Assembly: GCF_900172235.1 (NCBI RefSeq)
Contig: NZ_FWFQ01000001.1
Span: 229,887 to 293,886 of the forward strand
From: Pseudoruegeria aquimaris
GTDB lineage: Bacteria; Pseudomonadota; Alphaproteobacteria; Rhodobacterales; Rhodobacteraceae
Reading direction: 5' to 3'
Length of the DNA: 64,000 bases
The position numbers were made by a program, and so were the translations under genes. Below are positions 54,317-63,062 of the stretch, one piece after another (within the stretch, counting starts at the first letter, position 1; each line of letters opens with the position of its first letter). Under the pieces are notes generated by a model. The model ran no database searches. It had not been told where the DNA came from and saw only the letters and a list, made by a program, of their open reading frames with translations.

Positions 54317-54356
54317 GAAAAAGGCTCCCCAGCGTCTGTTCGGACGCCGGAAAGCC
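54317..54356 (-). terminator. ccmE terminator that also covers the endolysin ribosome-binding site
   Basis: On the minus strand a 14-bp stem (GGCTTTCCGGCGTC with GACGCTGGGGAGCC, three G-T pairs), loop CGAACA, then five Ts and, after one C, the endolysin ATG at 54316. It ends the argC-ccmE unit. The GGGGAG in its 3' arm is the only Shine-Dalgarno-like sequence for the endolysin. Confidence 0.8.
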
Positions 54357-54382
54357 TCGGGCTTCAGCGGTTAACGCGGGCC

Positions 54383-54829
54383 TCAGCTACCGTCCGCAGG
54401 CTGGTAGACGCCTTGCTCCTTGAGCGCGTCCACCACTTCCTTGGGCATGTAGGTCTCATCGTGTTTGGCAAGGATTTCAGTAGCTTCAAAGGTGCCGTTC
54501 ACGTAAGATCCGGTGCCGACCATCCCCTGCCCCTCGCCGAAGAGATCGGGCAGGATGCCGGTGAAGGTGACCGGCACGGAGGCGCCGCCATCGGTGACGT
54601 TGAAGGTGATCGATTCCCCCTGCCCGCGCTTGAGCGTGCCCTCTTCCACCAGCCCGCCGATGCGGAAGACCTCGCCCGGCGCCGGCGGCGTCTCCACCAC
54701 CTGCGAGGGGCTGCGGAAGTAGTTGATGCCGTCGCGCAGGGCGTAGCCGATCAGCGCCGTGGAGAGCAGAAGCGCCACCGCGGCGACGATGATCACCTGG
54801 ATCCTGCGTTGCTTCTTGAGCCCTTTCAT
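54383..54829 (-). CDS. ccmE: Cytochrome c maturation heme chaperone CcmE
   Basis: A 148-residue membrane-anchored periplasmic protein. One N-terminal helix (about residues 11-30), an OB-fold (VFRIGGLVEEGTLKR, ITFNVTDGGASVPVTFTG) and the heme-binding His123 with Tyr127 in LAKHDETYMPKEV. It binds heme covalently and passes it to CcmF. It follows argC by 25 bases, probably on the same mRNA, and ends at the strong terminator that precedes the lysis genes. Confidence 0.96.
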   Translation of the reverse strand: MKGLKKQRRIQVIIVAAVALLLSTALIGYALRDGINYFRSPSQVVETPPAPGEVFRIGGLVEEGTLKRGQGESITFNVTDGGASVPVTFTGILPDLFGEGQGMVGTGSYVNGTFEATEILAKHDETYMPKEVVDALKEQGVYQPADGS

Positions 54830-54854
54830 GGCGCGATCTCCCTTCGTTCTTTCG

Positions 54855-55883
54855 TTACGGGAACACCGGGGCGAGCATCAGCCCCGTGGTCTCCTCGATG
54901 CCGAGCATCAGGTTGGCGTTCTGCAGGGCCTGCCCGGAGGAGCCCTTGGTCAGGTTGTCGAGCGCGGCGAAGACGATGGCCCGGCCCTCGATGCGATCCG
55001 CGACCACGCCGATGTGGCAGAAGTTGCTGCCGCGCACGTGACGGGTGGAGGGGTGCTCGCCGAAGGGCAGGACCTCGATGAAGGGCTCCTGCGCATAGGC
55101 CTGCGCCAGCACCTCGTGGATGCGGGCGGCCTCGCCCTTGACGTAGACGGTGGCGAGGATGCCGCGGTTGGCGGGCATCAGGTGCGGGGTGAACTGGATC
55201 TTCACCGGGCGGCCGGCGATGGCCGAGAACTCCTGGTCGAACTCGCCCAGGTGGCGGTGCGTGCCGCCGGCGGCATAGGCGTGGTAGCCCTCCGAAAGCT
55301 CGGCGTGCAGGAGGTTTTCCTTCAGGCTGCGCCCGGCGCCGGAGACCCCGGCCTTCAGATCGAGGATGATCTCGTCCAGGTCGATCACCCCGGCCGCGAT
55401 CAGCGGACGCAGGGCATATTGCCCGGTGGCGGCGTTGCACCCGGTTCCGGCCACGAGCCGCGCGCTGCGGATCTCCTCCCGGTAGAACTCGGTGAGCCCG
55501 TAGACGGCCTCGGCCTGCTGCTCCAGCGCGGCGTGGGGGCCGCCGTACCACTTGGCGTAGGCTTCGGGATCGCGCAGGCGGAAATCGGCGGAAAGATCGA
55601 CGATTTTCAAGTGCTTGGGCAGTTCGCGGATCACCGCCTGGCTGGTGGCATGCGGCAGGGCGCAGAAGCAGAGATCGACATCGGCGAAGTCGATCTCGTC
55701 GATCTTCACAAGCGTCGGCAGATCGAGGTGGCGCAGGTGCGGAAAGACGCTGGCCATGCTCTGGCCGGCCTTGCGGTCGGCCGAAAGCGCGACGATCTCC
55801 ATCTCGGGATGGGTCGCGATCAGCCGGACGAGCTCGGCGCCGGTGTAGCCGGAGGCGCCCAGAATGGCGATTTTGTGGGTCAT
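54855..55883 (-). CDS. argC: N-acetyl-gamma-glutamyl-phosphate reductase
   Basis: A 342-residue NADPH enzyme of arginine synthesis. N-terminal Rossmann motif [13 protein letters not shown], catalytic Cys149 in [13 protein letters not shown], and the C-terminal NFCHIGVV and [20 protein letters not shown] are all typical. It reduces acetylglutamyl phosphate to the semialdehyde. The ATG at 55883 gives the expected N-terminus ([12 protein letters not shown]). murI lies 57 bases upstream on the same strand. Confidence 0.96.
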   Translation of the reverse strand: MTHKIAILGASGYTGAELVRLIATHPEMEIVALSADRKAGQSMASVFPHLRHLDLPTLVKIDEIDFADVDLCFCALPHATSQAVIRELPKHLKIVDLSADFRLRDPEAYAKWYGGPHAALEQQAEAVYGLTEFYREEIRSARLVAGTGCNAATGQYALRPLIAAGVIDLDEIILDLKAGVSGAGRSLKENLLHAELSEGYHAYAAGGTHRHLGEFDQEFSAIAGRPVKIQFTPHLMPANRGILATVYVKGEAARIHEVLAQAYAQEPFIEVLPFGEHPSTRHVRGSNFCHIGVVADRIEGRAIVFAALDNLTKGSSGQALQNANLMLGIEETTGLMLAPVFP

Positions 55884-55940
55884 GGGTCTGACCTTTCGGG
55901 ATCTCGGGAAGGATGTAGGATCAAAGCGGTGCGGCCGCAA

Positions 55941-56753
55941 TCAGGCGGCCTGAAACGTGATCTTTCGTCGCAAGAAGCGGGTGGCCTTGTCGGAGACGCG
56001 GGCCGGATCGCCGGTGGTGAGGAACAGGCTTTCCTCGCCGGGGCCGCGCATCTTGGGATGGCGCTTGAGGTAATCCTCCAGTGAGGCCGCCACGAGATTG
56101 GCCTGGCTGAACACCTTCACCTGCGGACCGAGCGCGGCCTGGAAGGCCTCTTCCATCAGCGGGTAGTGGGTGCAGCCCAGGATCGCGGCCTCGGGCTCGG
56201 GCATCCGCCGCAGCAGCGCCTCCACGTGGGAGCGCACCATGGCTTCGGCGAGGATCTCGTCGCCGTCCTCGATGGCATCCACGAGGCCGCCGCAGGGCTG
56301 GGCCTCCACGTCCACGCCGATGGCGCGGAAGGCCAGCTCGCGCTGGAAGGCGCGGCTGCGCACCGTGGCGGGCGTGGCGAAGAGCGCCACGTGTTTCACA
56401 CCCACTTCGCGCGGCGGGGAGTTGTCGCCCCACTGCCGTTCGGTGAGCGCCTCGATCAGGGGCACGAAGACGCCGAGCACGCGCTTCTCGGGCGGCACCC
56501 AGCTTTCCTGCATCCGGCGCAGGGCCGCGGCCGAGGCGGTGTTGCAGGCCAGGATCACCAGATCGCAGCCCGCCTCCCACAGCCGCTCCACCGCGGCGGT
56601 GGTGAGGTTGTAGATGTCCTCGGCGTCGCGCACGCCGTAGGGCGCGTGGGCGTTGTCGCCGAAATAGACGAAGGGCACCTCGGGCAGCCGCTTGCTCACC
56701 GCGTCCAGGACGGTCAGGCCTCCGAGGCCAGAATCAAAAATGCCGACAGCCAT
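55941..56753 (-). CDS. murI: Glutamate racemase
   Basis: A 270-residue cofactor-independent racemase that supplies D-glutamate for peptidoglycan. Motifs: [30 protein letters not shown], the first catalytic Cys70 in [10 protein letters not shown] and the second Cys194 in [10 protein letters not shown]. The acyltransferase gene lies 9 bases upstream and argC 57 bases downstream, giving a minus-strand run acyltransferase-murI-argC-ccmE. Confidence 0.96.
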   Translation of the reverse strand: MAVGIFDSGLGGLTVLDAVSKRLPEVPFVYFGDNAHAPYGVRDAEDIYNLTTAAVERLWEAGCDLVILACNTASAAALRRMQESWVPPEKRVLGVFVPLIEALTERQWGDNSPPREVGVKHVALFATPATVRSRAFQRELAFRAIGVDVEAQPCGGLVDAIEDGDEILAEAMVRSHVEALLRRMPEPEAAILGCTHYPLMEEAFQAALGPQVKVFSQANLVAASLEDYLKRHPKMRGPGEESLFLTTGDPARVSDKATRFLRRKITFQAA

Positions 56754-56762
56754 TGTCTTGCG

Positions 56763-57686
56763 CTATCCCTTGTATTTCTTCTCGAACTCGTAGCCGTATT
56801 CGAGTGAGTTCAGCGGGGTTGGGGATAGCTCATACGTGGCTTTGCGCAGGAAATCCATCATGGCTTTCGGATCGCGCGCATGGGCACGGAGCTTTTCGGG
56901 ATCGATCGGCGCGCCCACGCTGATGCGCACCGGCGCAATGGTGCGTTTCTTGAACTCCTTGATCAACAGGCCCAGCCGCAGGGTCTGGTGCAGGTGGCTG
57001 GCGATCTGGAACAGGCGCGAGTTGTGGCCTTCGAAGAAGATCGGCACCACCGTGGCGTCCGAACGCGCCACCATCTTGGCGGTGAAGTTGCGCCAGCCCG
57101 GATCCATGGGCCTGGCGAAGGGCCGGGCCGCGGTGGAGACGGTGCCACCGGGGAAGATGCCGATCGCCCCACCCTGCCCGAGGTAGCGCAGCGCCTCGGT
57201 GCGGGTGTCGAGGTTGAGCTTCATCGCCTCCTTGGTGGCGTCGAAGCTGATCGGCAGGATGTAGCGGTTCAGATCCTCGGCCTTCTGGAAGACGTTGTTG
57301 GCGAGGATGCGGAAGTCGCCCCGCGTGCTGGCGAGGATATGCCCCATCATCAGCCCGTCGAGGATGCCGTAGGGGTGGTTGGCGACAAAGACAAGCGGCC
57401 CCTCGCGCGGAATGGTCTCGAGCGAGCCCTTCACCACCTCCAGGCTCAGCCCGTAGCGCGCCATCATCACCTGCCAGAAATCGGCGCCGTTGGCGACCTC
57501 CAGCTCGTAGCCGCGCGCGCGCCGGATCAGCCCCATGCGCCCGGTGGCGTTCTCCAGAACGCGGATCACCGCGCGGCCGCCTCGGGTGGCGGCGGAAGAG
57601 GCGTAGCTGATGTCTCGTGCGACGCGGGGCTGGTGCTTCATCGTGACGTGGTCCGGTCTCAGCCGTGGATCTTGGGCAAAGCTCAT
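56763..57686 (-). CDS. Lysophospholipid acyltransferase-family protein
   Basis: A 307-residue PlsC-type acyltransferase. The catalytic block is VFVANHPYGILDGLMMG (His-x5-Asp instead of the usual His-x4-Asp), followed by the substrate motif GIFPGGTVS. This NHPYGILDG variant marks the branch that includes hemolysin-like and ornithine-lipid acyltransferases. It probably acylates a lysolipid at the inner membrane. The start at 57686 is chosen; an ATG at 57641 is also possible because neither has a strong ribosome-binding site. murI follows after 9 bases. Confidence 0.85.
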   Translation of the reverse strand: MSFAQDPRLRPDHVTMKHQPRVARDISYASSAATRGGRAVIRVLENATGRMGLIRRARGYELEVANGADFWQVMMARYGLSLEVVKGSLETIPREGPLVFVANHPYGILDGLMMGHILASTRGDFRILANNVFQKAEDLNRYILPISFDATKEAMKLNLDTRTEALRYLGQGGAIGIFPGGTVSTAARPFARPMDPGWRNFTAKMVARSDATVVPIFFEGHNSRLFQIASHLHQTLRLGLLIKEFKKRTIAPVRISVGAPIDPEKLRAHARDPKAMMDFLRKATYELSPTPLNSLEYGYEFEKKYKG

Positions 57687-57838
57687 AATCCGGGGCGCGA
57701 GTCTATGCCAGAGGCGATGACACTTTCGCGACATCGCCTCCCGGCATCGGCCGATCCCTGCCTGCTCCGGCCCGGCTTTGCCCGTTCATCAGGTCAGAAA
57801 ACGGGCAGACGCCCGGGCCGGCGCATCAGGCCGGCACG

Positions 57839-60800
57839 TCAGGCCGCCGCCTGCGTCGGCGCCCCCCTGCCGGCGCGGATCTCCGCCAGAAGCTCGCCCC
57901 GGCGCTGCGCGGCGGCCTTCTCGGCGGCCTCCTTCACCGGGCCGAAGCCGCGGATCTGCAGGGGCAGCCGCGCCAATTCGCAGGCCGCCGCCAGCGTGGC
58001 CGGCTTCACGAGGTGGATCACCTCGGCCATGTCGGCCTCATACTGGCGGATCAACGCCCGCTCACGCTTGCGCTCCGCCGTGTAGCCGAAGGGGTCCAGC
58101 GGCGTGCCGCGCAGGCGCTTGAGCGGCGCCAGCAGGCGGAAGGCGCGCAGCATGCCCGGCCCGTAGGCCTTCTTGGCCGGGCGGCCGTCGGGGCCTTCCC
58201 TGGACAGCAGCGGCGGCGCGAGGTGGAACGTCATCCGGAAATCGCCGTCGAACTGGGCGCGCGCCTTCGCTTCGGTTTCGAGGTGCAGGCGCGCGACTTC
58301 ATATTCGTCCTTGTAGGCCAGCACCTTGTGGTAGCCCAGCGCCACGGCCTCGCGCAGCTCGGGGTTCTCGACCTTCTCGAGGAAGGTCCGGTAGCGACGC
58401 GCCAGGCGGGCGTTCTGGTAGGCGGTCAGATGATCGGCGCGGAAGGCGATCTTCTCCTCCAGCGTCTTCGGCTTGGCCACGACCTTCGGTGCGGCCAGTT
58501 GGGCGGCATCCTCGGGGTGGGTGATCGCCCAGCGCCCGATCTCGAAGGCCTTGAGGTTGCCCGCGACGGCGGCGCCGTTCAGCTCGATGGCCTGGCGGAT
58601 CGCCTCCCGGCTCAGCGGCACAAGCCCCCGCTGCCAGGCCGCGCCCAGCATGATCATGTTGGAGAAGATGCTGTCGCCCAGCGCGCGGGCGGCCAGGTCG
58701 GTGGCGTCGAACATCGCCAGCCGGTCCCGCAGCCGCGCCTGCAACGCCACTTCGAGGCGCTCGGCGGGCAGGCGGAAATCGGCGTTGCGGGTGAAATCGC
58801 CGGTGATGATCTCGTGGCTGTTGACCACGGCCCCCGTGCGCCCGGTGCGCATCAGACCGATGGTCTTGGCCCCCGCCGTCACCACAAGATCGCCGCCGAT
58901 CACCGCATCGGCCTCGCCGGTGGCCACGCGGATGGCGCTGATGTCCTCGGGCCTGTTGGCCAGGCGGCAGTGGATATGCACCGCGCCACCCTTCTGGGCG
59001 AGGCCGGCCATTTCCATCATGCCCGCGCCCTTGCCGTCCAGATGCGCCGCCATCGCAAGGATCGCCCCGATGGTGACGACGCCCGTGCCCCCCACGCCGG
59101 TGATCACCACGTTGTGGGTGCCCTCGATGGCGGGCAGGCTGGGCTCGGGCATCTCGGGCAGCGTGATCTCGGCCGCGGTCTCCTTGCGCAGGGTGGCGCC
59201 TTCCAGCGTCACGAAGGAGGGGCAGAAACCGTTGACGCAGGAGAAATCCTTGTTGCAGGAGGATTGATCGATCGCCCGCTTCCGCCCCAGCTCGGTGTCC
59301 ACCGGCACGATGGAGACGCAGTTGCTCTGCACCCCGCAATCGCCGCAACCTTCGCAGACGTCGGTGTTGATGAACACGCGCTTGTCGGGATCGGGGAAGC
59401 TGCCACGCTTGCGGCGGCGGCGCTTCTCGGCGGCACAGGTCTGGATGTAGATGATGGCGGAGACGCCCTTCACCTCGGACATCTCCCGCTGCACCTTCAT
59501 CAGCTCGGCCCGCTCGGCGAAGCGGACGCCCTCGGGGAAGCCCTTGAAATCCACCTCCTCCTTGGCGTCATGGACGACCGCGATCTCCTGCACGCCCATG
59601 GCGCGGATCTCCTGCGCGATGCGCTGCGGGCTGAGATGGCCTTCGTTCTCCTGCCCGCCTGTCATGGCGACGGCATCGTTGAACAGGATCTTGTAGGTGA
59701 TGTTGGCATCGGAGGCGAGCGCGGCGCGGATCGCCAGCACGCCGGAGTGGTTGTAGGTGCCGTCGCCGAGGTTCTGGAACACGTGGTCGCGCGTGGAGAA
59801 GGGCGCCTCGCCGATCCAGTTGGCCCCCTCGCCGCCCATGTGGGTGAAACCGGAGGTTTCGCGGTCCATCCAGAGCGCCATGATGTGGCAACCGATCCCG
59901 GCGTAGGCGCGGCTGCCCTCGGGCAGTTTGGTGGAGGTGTTGTGCGGGCAGCCCGAGCAGAAATAGGGCGTGCGGGTGGCGATCTCCTCGGCGTTGTCGG
60001 CGCGCCGGGCTTCCTCGATGCGCGCGAGCCCCGCCTTGATCCGTTCGGTGCCGCGCCCCTCCTCCACGAGGATGCCCCCGATCTTCTCGGCGATCATCAC
60101 CGGGTCGAGCGCATAACGCGTGGGGAAGAGCTCCTCGCTGTGCATGCCGCCCGCGCCGCCCTTGTACCAGCCATAGACGCGGCGGCCGCGGCGATCGTCG
60201 AAGATGGCCTCCTTGATCTGCACCTCGATCAGCTTGCGCTTCTCTTCCACCACCACGATCAGGTCGAGCCCCTCGGCCCATTCATGGAAGCTCACCATGT
60301 CGATGGGGAAGGTCTGCCCGATCTTGTAGGTGGTGATCCCGAGCCGCTCGGCCTCGGCGGCATCGATCCCCAGAAGCTGGAAGGCATGGGTGAGATCCAG
60401 CCAGTTCTTGCCCGCAGCCACGAAACCGATCTTCGCGCCCGGCTTGCCCCAGACCCGCTTGTCCATCCGGTTGGCGCGCGAGAAGGCCTCGGCGGCGAAG
60501 CGCTTGTAGTCGATCATCCGGGCCTCCTGCGCCACCCAGTGATCGTTGAGGCGGATGTTGAGCCCGCCTTCGGGCATGTCGAAGTCCGGCGTGACGAAGC
60601 TCATCCGGTCGGGGCGGCCGTCCACCACGCTCGTCACCTCGATCGTGTCCTTCATCACCTTGAGCCCGGCCCAGACCCCGGCGAAGCGCGACAGGGCGAA
60701 ACCGTAGAGCCCGAAATCGAGGATCTCCTGCACACCGGCGGGCGACAGAACCGGCATGTAGGCATCCACCATCGCCCAGTCCGACTGGTGGCAGACGGTG

Positions 60801-61258
60801 GAGCTTTCCCCGGTGTGATCGTCCCCCATGGCCATCAGCACGCCCCCATGCCTGCTGGTGCCGGCCATGTTGGCATGGCGCATCACGTCGCCGGAGCGGT
60901 CCACGCCGGGGCCCTTGCCATACCAGAGGCCGAAGACGCCATCATACCTGCCCTCTCCGCGCAGTTCGGCCTGCTGGGTGCCCCAGAGCGCGGTGGCGGC
61001 CAGATCCTCGTTCAGGCCGGGGTGGAACTTGATGTCCGCGGCCTCCAGATCCTTGCGCGCGCGGCTCATCATCAGGTCCACCGCGCCCAGCGGCGAGCCG
61101 CGGTAGCCCGTCACGTAGCCAGCGGTATTCAGCCCCGCCGCCCTGTCGCGGGCCTTCTGCATCAGCATCAGCCGCACGAGCGCCTGCGTGCCGTTGAGCA
61201 GAACGGGCGATTTATCAAGATCGTAGCGGTCGTGGAGCGATACCGGTGGCTGCGTCAT
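57839..61258 (-). CDS. Fused indolepyruvate ferredoxin oxidoreductase (IorA-IorB)
   Basis: A 1139-residue single-chain enzyme joining the alpha and beta subunits that are separate in archaea. The N-terminal half has the pyrimidine/ThDP domains (NGTQALVRLMLMQKARDRAA, CSGCPHNTSTKLPEGSRAYA, ITYKILFNDAVAMTGGQENE). The centre has ferredoxin-like cysteines (CEGCGDCGVQSNCVSI, CNKDFSCVNGFCPSF). The C-terminal gamma-type domain (GVGGTGVVTIGAILAMAAHL) follows. It oxidises aryl or branched 2-oxo acids to acyl-CoA. The ATG at 61258 is preferred (MTQPPVSLHDRYDLDKSPV). It is divergent from a LysR gene, with a palindrome between. Confidence 0.93.
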   Translation of the reverse strand: MTQPPVSLHDRYDLDKSPVLLNGTQALVRLMLMQKARDRAAGLNTAGYVTGYRGSPLGAVDLMMSRARKDLEAADIKFHPGLNEDLAATALWGTQQAELRGEGRYDGVFGLWYGKGPGVDRSGDVMRHANMAGTSRHGGVLMAMGDDHTGESSTVCHQSDWAMVDAYMPVLSPAGVQEILDFGLYGFALSRFAGVWAGLKVMKDTIEVTSVVDGRPDRMSFVTPDFDMPEGGLNIRLNDHWVAQEARMIDYKRFAAEAFSRANRMDKRVWGKPGAKIGFVAAGKNWLDLTHAFQLLGIDAAEAERLGITTYKIGQTFPIDMVSFHEWAEGLDLIVVVEEKRKLIEVQIKEAIFDDRRGRRVYGWYKGGAGGMHSEELFPTRYALDPVMIAEKIGGILVEEGRGTERIKAGLARIEEARRADNAEEIATRTPYFCSGCPHNTSTKLPEGSRAYAGIGCHIMALWMDRETSGFTHMGGEGANWIGEAPFSTRDHVFQNLGDGTYNHSGVLAIRAALASDANITYKILFNDAVAMTGGQENEGHLSPQRIAQEIRAMGVQEIAVVHDAKEEVDFKGFPEGVRFAERAELMKVQREMSEVKGVSAIIYIQTCAAEKRRRRKRGSFPDPDKRVFINTDVCEGCGDCGVQSNCVSIVPVDTELGRKRAIDQSSCNKDFSCVNGFCPSFVTLEGATLRKETAAEITLPEMPEPSLPAIEGTHNVVITGVGGTGVVTIGAILAMAAHLDGKGAGMMEMAGLAQKGGAVHIHCRLANRPEDISAIRVATGEADAVIGGDLVVTAGAKTIGLMRTGRTGAVVNSHEIITGDFTRNADFRLPAERLEVALQARLRDRLAMFDATDLAARALGDSIFSNMIMLGAAWQRGLVPLSREAIRQAIELNGAAVAGNLKAFEIGRWAITHPEDAAQLAAPKVVAKPKTLEEKIAFRADHLTAYQNARLARRYRTFLEKVENPELREAVALGYHKVLAYKDEYEVARLHLETEAKARAQFDGDFRMTFHLAPPLLSREGPDGRPAKKAYGPGMLRAFRLLAPLKRLRGTPLDPFGYTAERKRERALIRQYEADMAEVIHLVKPATLAAACELARLPLQIRGFGPVKEAAEKAAAQRRGELLAEIRAGRGAPTQAAA

Positions 61259-61296
61259 GTTCTTCCTCCCAACAAGAGCATAGCTTAGCACGATTT

Positions 61297-61317
61297 TAGG
61301 TCAAAAATGCTGACCTA
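61297..61317. promoter_or_regulatory. LysR-type operator in the iorAB/LysR divergent region
   Basis: TAGGTCA (61297-61303) and TGACCTA (61311-61317) form a perfect 7-bp dyad around 7 bases and contain a TCA-N7-TGA core, the form bound by LysR regulators. It lies 39 bases before iorAB and about 100 before the LysR start, suitable for autoregulation and control of iorAB. Confidence 0.65.
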
Positions 61318-61418
61318 CAAAGGAAAATTGACGCCGCTTCACGCTTTTATTAAGACCCCGCCCCTTAAGAAATAATTGTGCTATACAGGCGCCAGACAGG
61401 GACACGCTTCGGAAGAAA

Positions 61419-62336
61419 ATGGACTGGGACAAGCTAAGAATATTTCACGCGGTGGCAGATGCGGGCAGCCTGACACACGCCGGCGAGACGCTGCATCTTT
61501 CACAATCGGCGGTCAGCCGGCAGATTCGAGCACTCGAAGAGAGCCTCGGAACGACGCTGTTCCACCGCCATGCGCGCGGGCTGATTCTCACCGAGCAGGG
61601 CGAGCTTCTGTTTGACGCCACCTCCTCGATGACGCGCCGGCTCGAAGCCGCCGCCGCGCGCATCCGCGACAGCGAGGATGAAGTCTTCGGCGAATTGCGC
61701 GTCACCACCACGCTGGGCTTCGGCACGCTCTGGCTCGCCCCGCGGCTGACGAAGCTCTACGAGAAATACCCGGATCTGAAGATCGACCTCATGCTGGAGG
61801 AGCGGGTTCTGGATCTGCCCATGCGCGAGGCCGACGTGGCCATCCGCATGAAGGAGCCCAGCCAGGCCGACCTGATCCGCCGCCGCCTGATGAGCGTGAG
61901 CATGCGCCTCTTCGCCACCAAGGAATACCTCGACAGGAACGGCCGTCCCCAGCGGCCCGAGGACCTGTCCGGGCACCGGCTGATCTGCCAGAACGTCTCG
62001 GCGGCGCAGGTGAGCGCGGGCACCCAGTTCGTGAAGGAACTCCTCACCTACGATCTGACCTCCACCCTCACCGTCAACAACTACTTCGGGGTGCTCCAGG
62101 GCACGATCAACCACCTCGGCATCGGGGTGCTGCCGGATTACGTCTACGAGATGTTCCGGGAAGACAGGCCCGGGCTTCCGGCGCTCGAACGGGTGCTGCC
62201 CGAGGTGGAATCCTCCGAGATCCCCGTCTATCTCGCCTATCCCGAGGAGCTGCGCCAATCCAAACGCGTCGCCGCCTTCCGGGATTTCGTGACCCAGGAG
62301 ATCACCGAGTATCGCAAGCGCGCGCGGGAAGATTGA
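61419..62336 (+). CDS. VtlR/LsrB-type LysR regulator
   Basis: A 305-residue LysR protein. Its N-terminus (MDWDKLRIFHAVADAGSLTH, then LHLSQSAVSRQIRALEESLG, HRHARGLILTEQGELL) matches the VtlR/LsrB group of alphaproteobacteria as I recall it. In Sinorhizobium and Brucella this regulator neighbours and activates AbcR small RNAs and is linked to envelope and redox control. Only one Cys (C190) is present, so a disulfide-based redox switch as proposed for LsrB is unlikely here. It is divergent from iorAB. An sRNA-like gene follows about 200 bases after the stop. Confidence 0.85.
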   Translation: MDWDKLRIFHAVADAGSLTHAGETLHLSQSAVSRQIRALEESLGTTLFHRHARGLILTEQGELLFDATSSMTRRLEAAAARIRDSEDEVFGELRVTTTLGFGTLWLAPRLTKLYEKYPDLKIDLMLEERVLDLPMREADVAIRMKEPSQADLIRRRLMSVSMRLFATKEYLDRNGRPQRPEDLSGHRLICQNVSAAQVSAGTQFVKELLTYDLTSTLTVNNYFGVLQGTINHLGIGVLPDYVYEMFREDRPGLPALERVLPEVESSEIPVYLAYPEELRQSKRVAAFRDFVTQEITEYRKRARED

Positions 62337-62504
62337 GGGAAGGCCGGGGTGGAACACCCGGCGGCGCCCCGGCGATCACACCGCGCCGGTGGCGCCACGG
62401 GGCCGCCCGGATACCGACCAGAGCCTCGTTTGGCGTTCCAGGGTGCCTGTGGCAGCCATGCACCAAACGCATATCCGCTTTGCTGCGATGCGACATTTTT
62501 CTTC

Positions 62505-62533
62505 TTGAACGGGGGGGATGCGGTCCATAAATA
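62505..62533 (+). promoter_or_regulatory. Sigma70 promoter of the sRNA gene
   Basis: TTGAAC (62505-62510) and TAAATA (62528-62533) with an exact 17-base spacer. The predicted start is near 62540, just before the first hairpin of the sRNA. A poly-T/C stretch (CATTTTTCTTC) lies directly upstream of the -35 element. Confidence 0.8.
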
Positions 62534-62539
62534 GCAATC

Positions 62540-62619
62540 AGCAGCGGCAATAGAGTTCGCTCTTGCCGCTTCTACCTCCCTGTTGGACTTAGGCCGAGCT
62601 TTGTCTCGGCCTTTTTTTT
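62540..62619 (+). ncRNA. Small RNA candidate (AbcR-like position and design)
   Basis: About 80 bases with all parts of a trans-acting sRNA. Hairpin 1: AGCGGCAA (62543-62550) with TTGCCGCT (62563-62570), an inner GAG/CTC stem and a TTCG tetraloop. Then a single-stranded linker with CCTCCC (62575-62580), complementary to Shine-Dalgarno sequences. Then a terminator stem AGGCCGAG (62591-62598) with CTCGGCCT (62605-62612) and eight Ts. It is downstream of a VtlR/LsrB-type gene, where AbcR sRNAs lie in Rhizobiales. No ORF spans it. The family name is an inference. Confidence 0.75.
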
Positions 62620-63062
62620 GTTCATTCCCCAGCATCGCGGTGCCGGCCCCGCTCACGCGGCAAGGCGGCACGCTCCGGGCAGGCGATGGCCAGCGCGGCC
62701 CTGCCTGCGCCACCATTTTGCAAGCGCAGCATTTCCGCAAAGTTGACGTCGGGGCAAATGCCACCCCAACCCGCGCCTGCCGATCCGGATTGCAAGCATC
62801 TGAGCCCCTTGCCGAATTTCGAGGCACCCCGAGAACGCCGCTTCGCCGGGGCGGCGGCTCCCTGCCGCTTCGCCCGCGGTTCATGCCGGCGCGGCCCGCG
62901 CGGGTGCAGCATGCGCCTGCGGCGTCCCGAAGCACGCCGGGCCGGTCCCCAGGACCGCCGTTTTCGCACAAAACCCCCGCCCTGCGGCGCAGCGCCCCTT
63001 TTCCCGCGCTCGCATCTGCCCTAAGAGAGCGCCAGACTTCCGCGAGCAAGGGCTTAAGACGC
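62620..63062. other. Intergenic region between the sRNA and purL
   Basis: There are 443 bases without a supported gene. An open frame on the minus strand is Arg-rich with no ribosome-binding site and looks non-coding. The segment near 62700-62760 is somewhat AT-richer (CCATTTTGCAAG, GCAAAGTTGACG). It presumably contains the purL promoter; no clear -35/-10 pair was found. Confidence 0.4.

Noticed and set aside
62622..62969. A 115-codon minus-strand frame between the sRNA and purL
   Set aside because: Arg-rich composition, no ribosome-binding site and no recognisable motif; typical of a random frame in GC-rich DNA.
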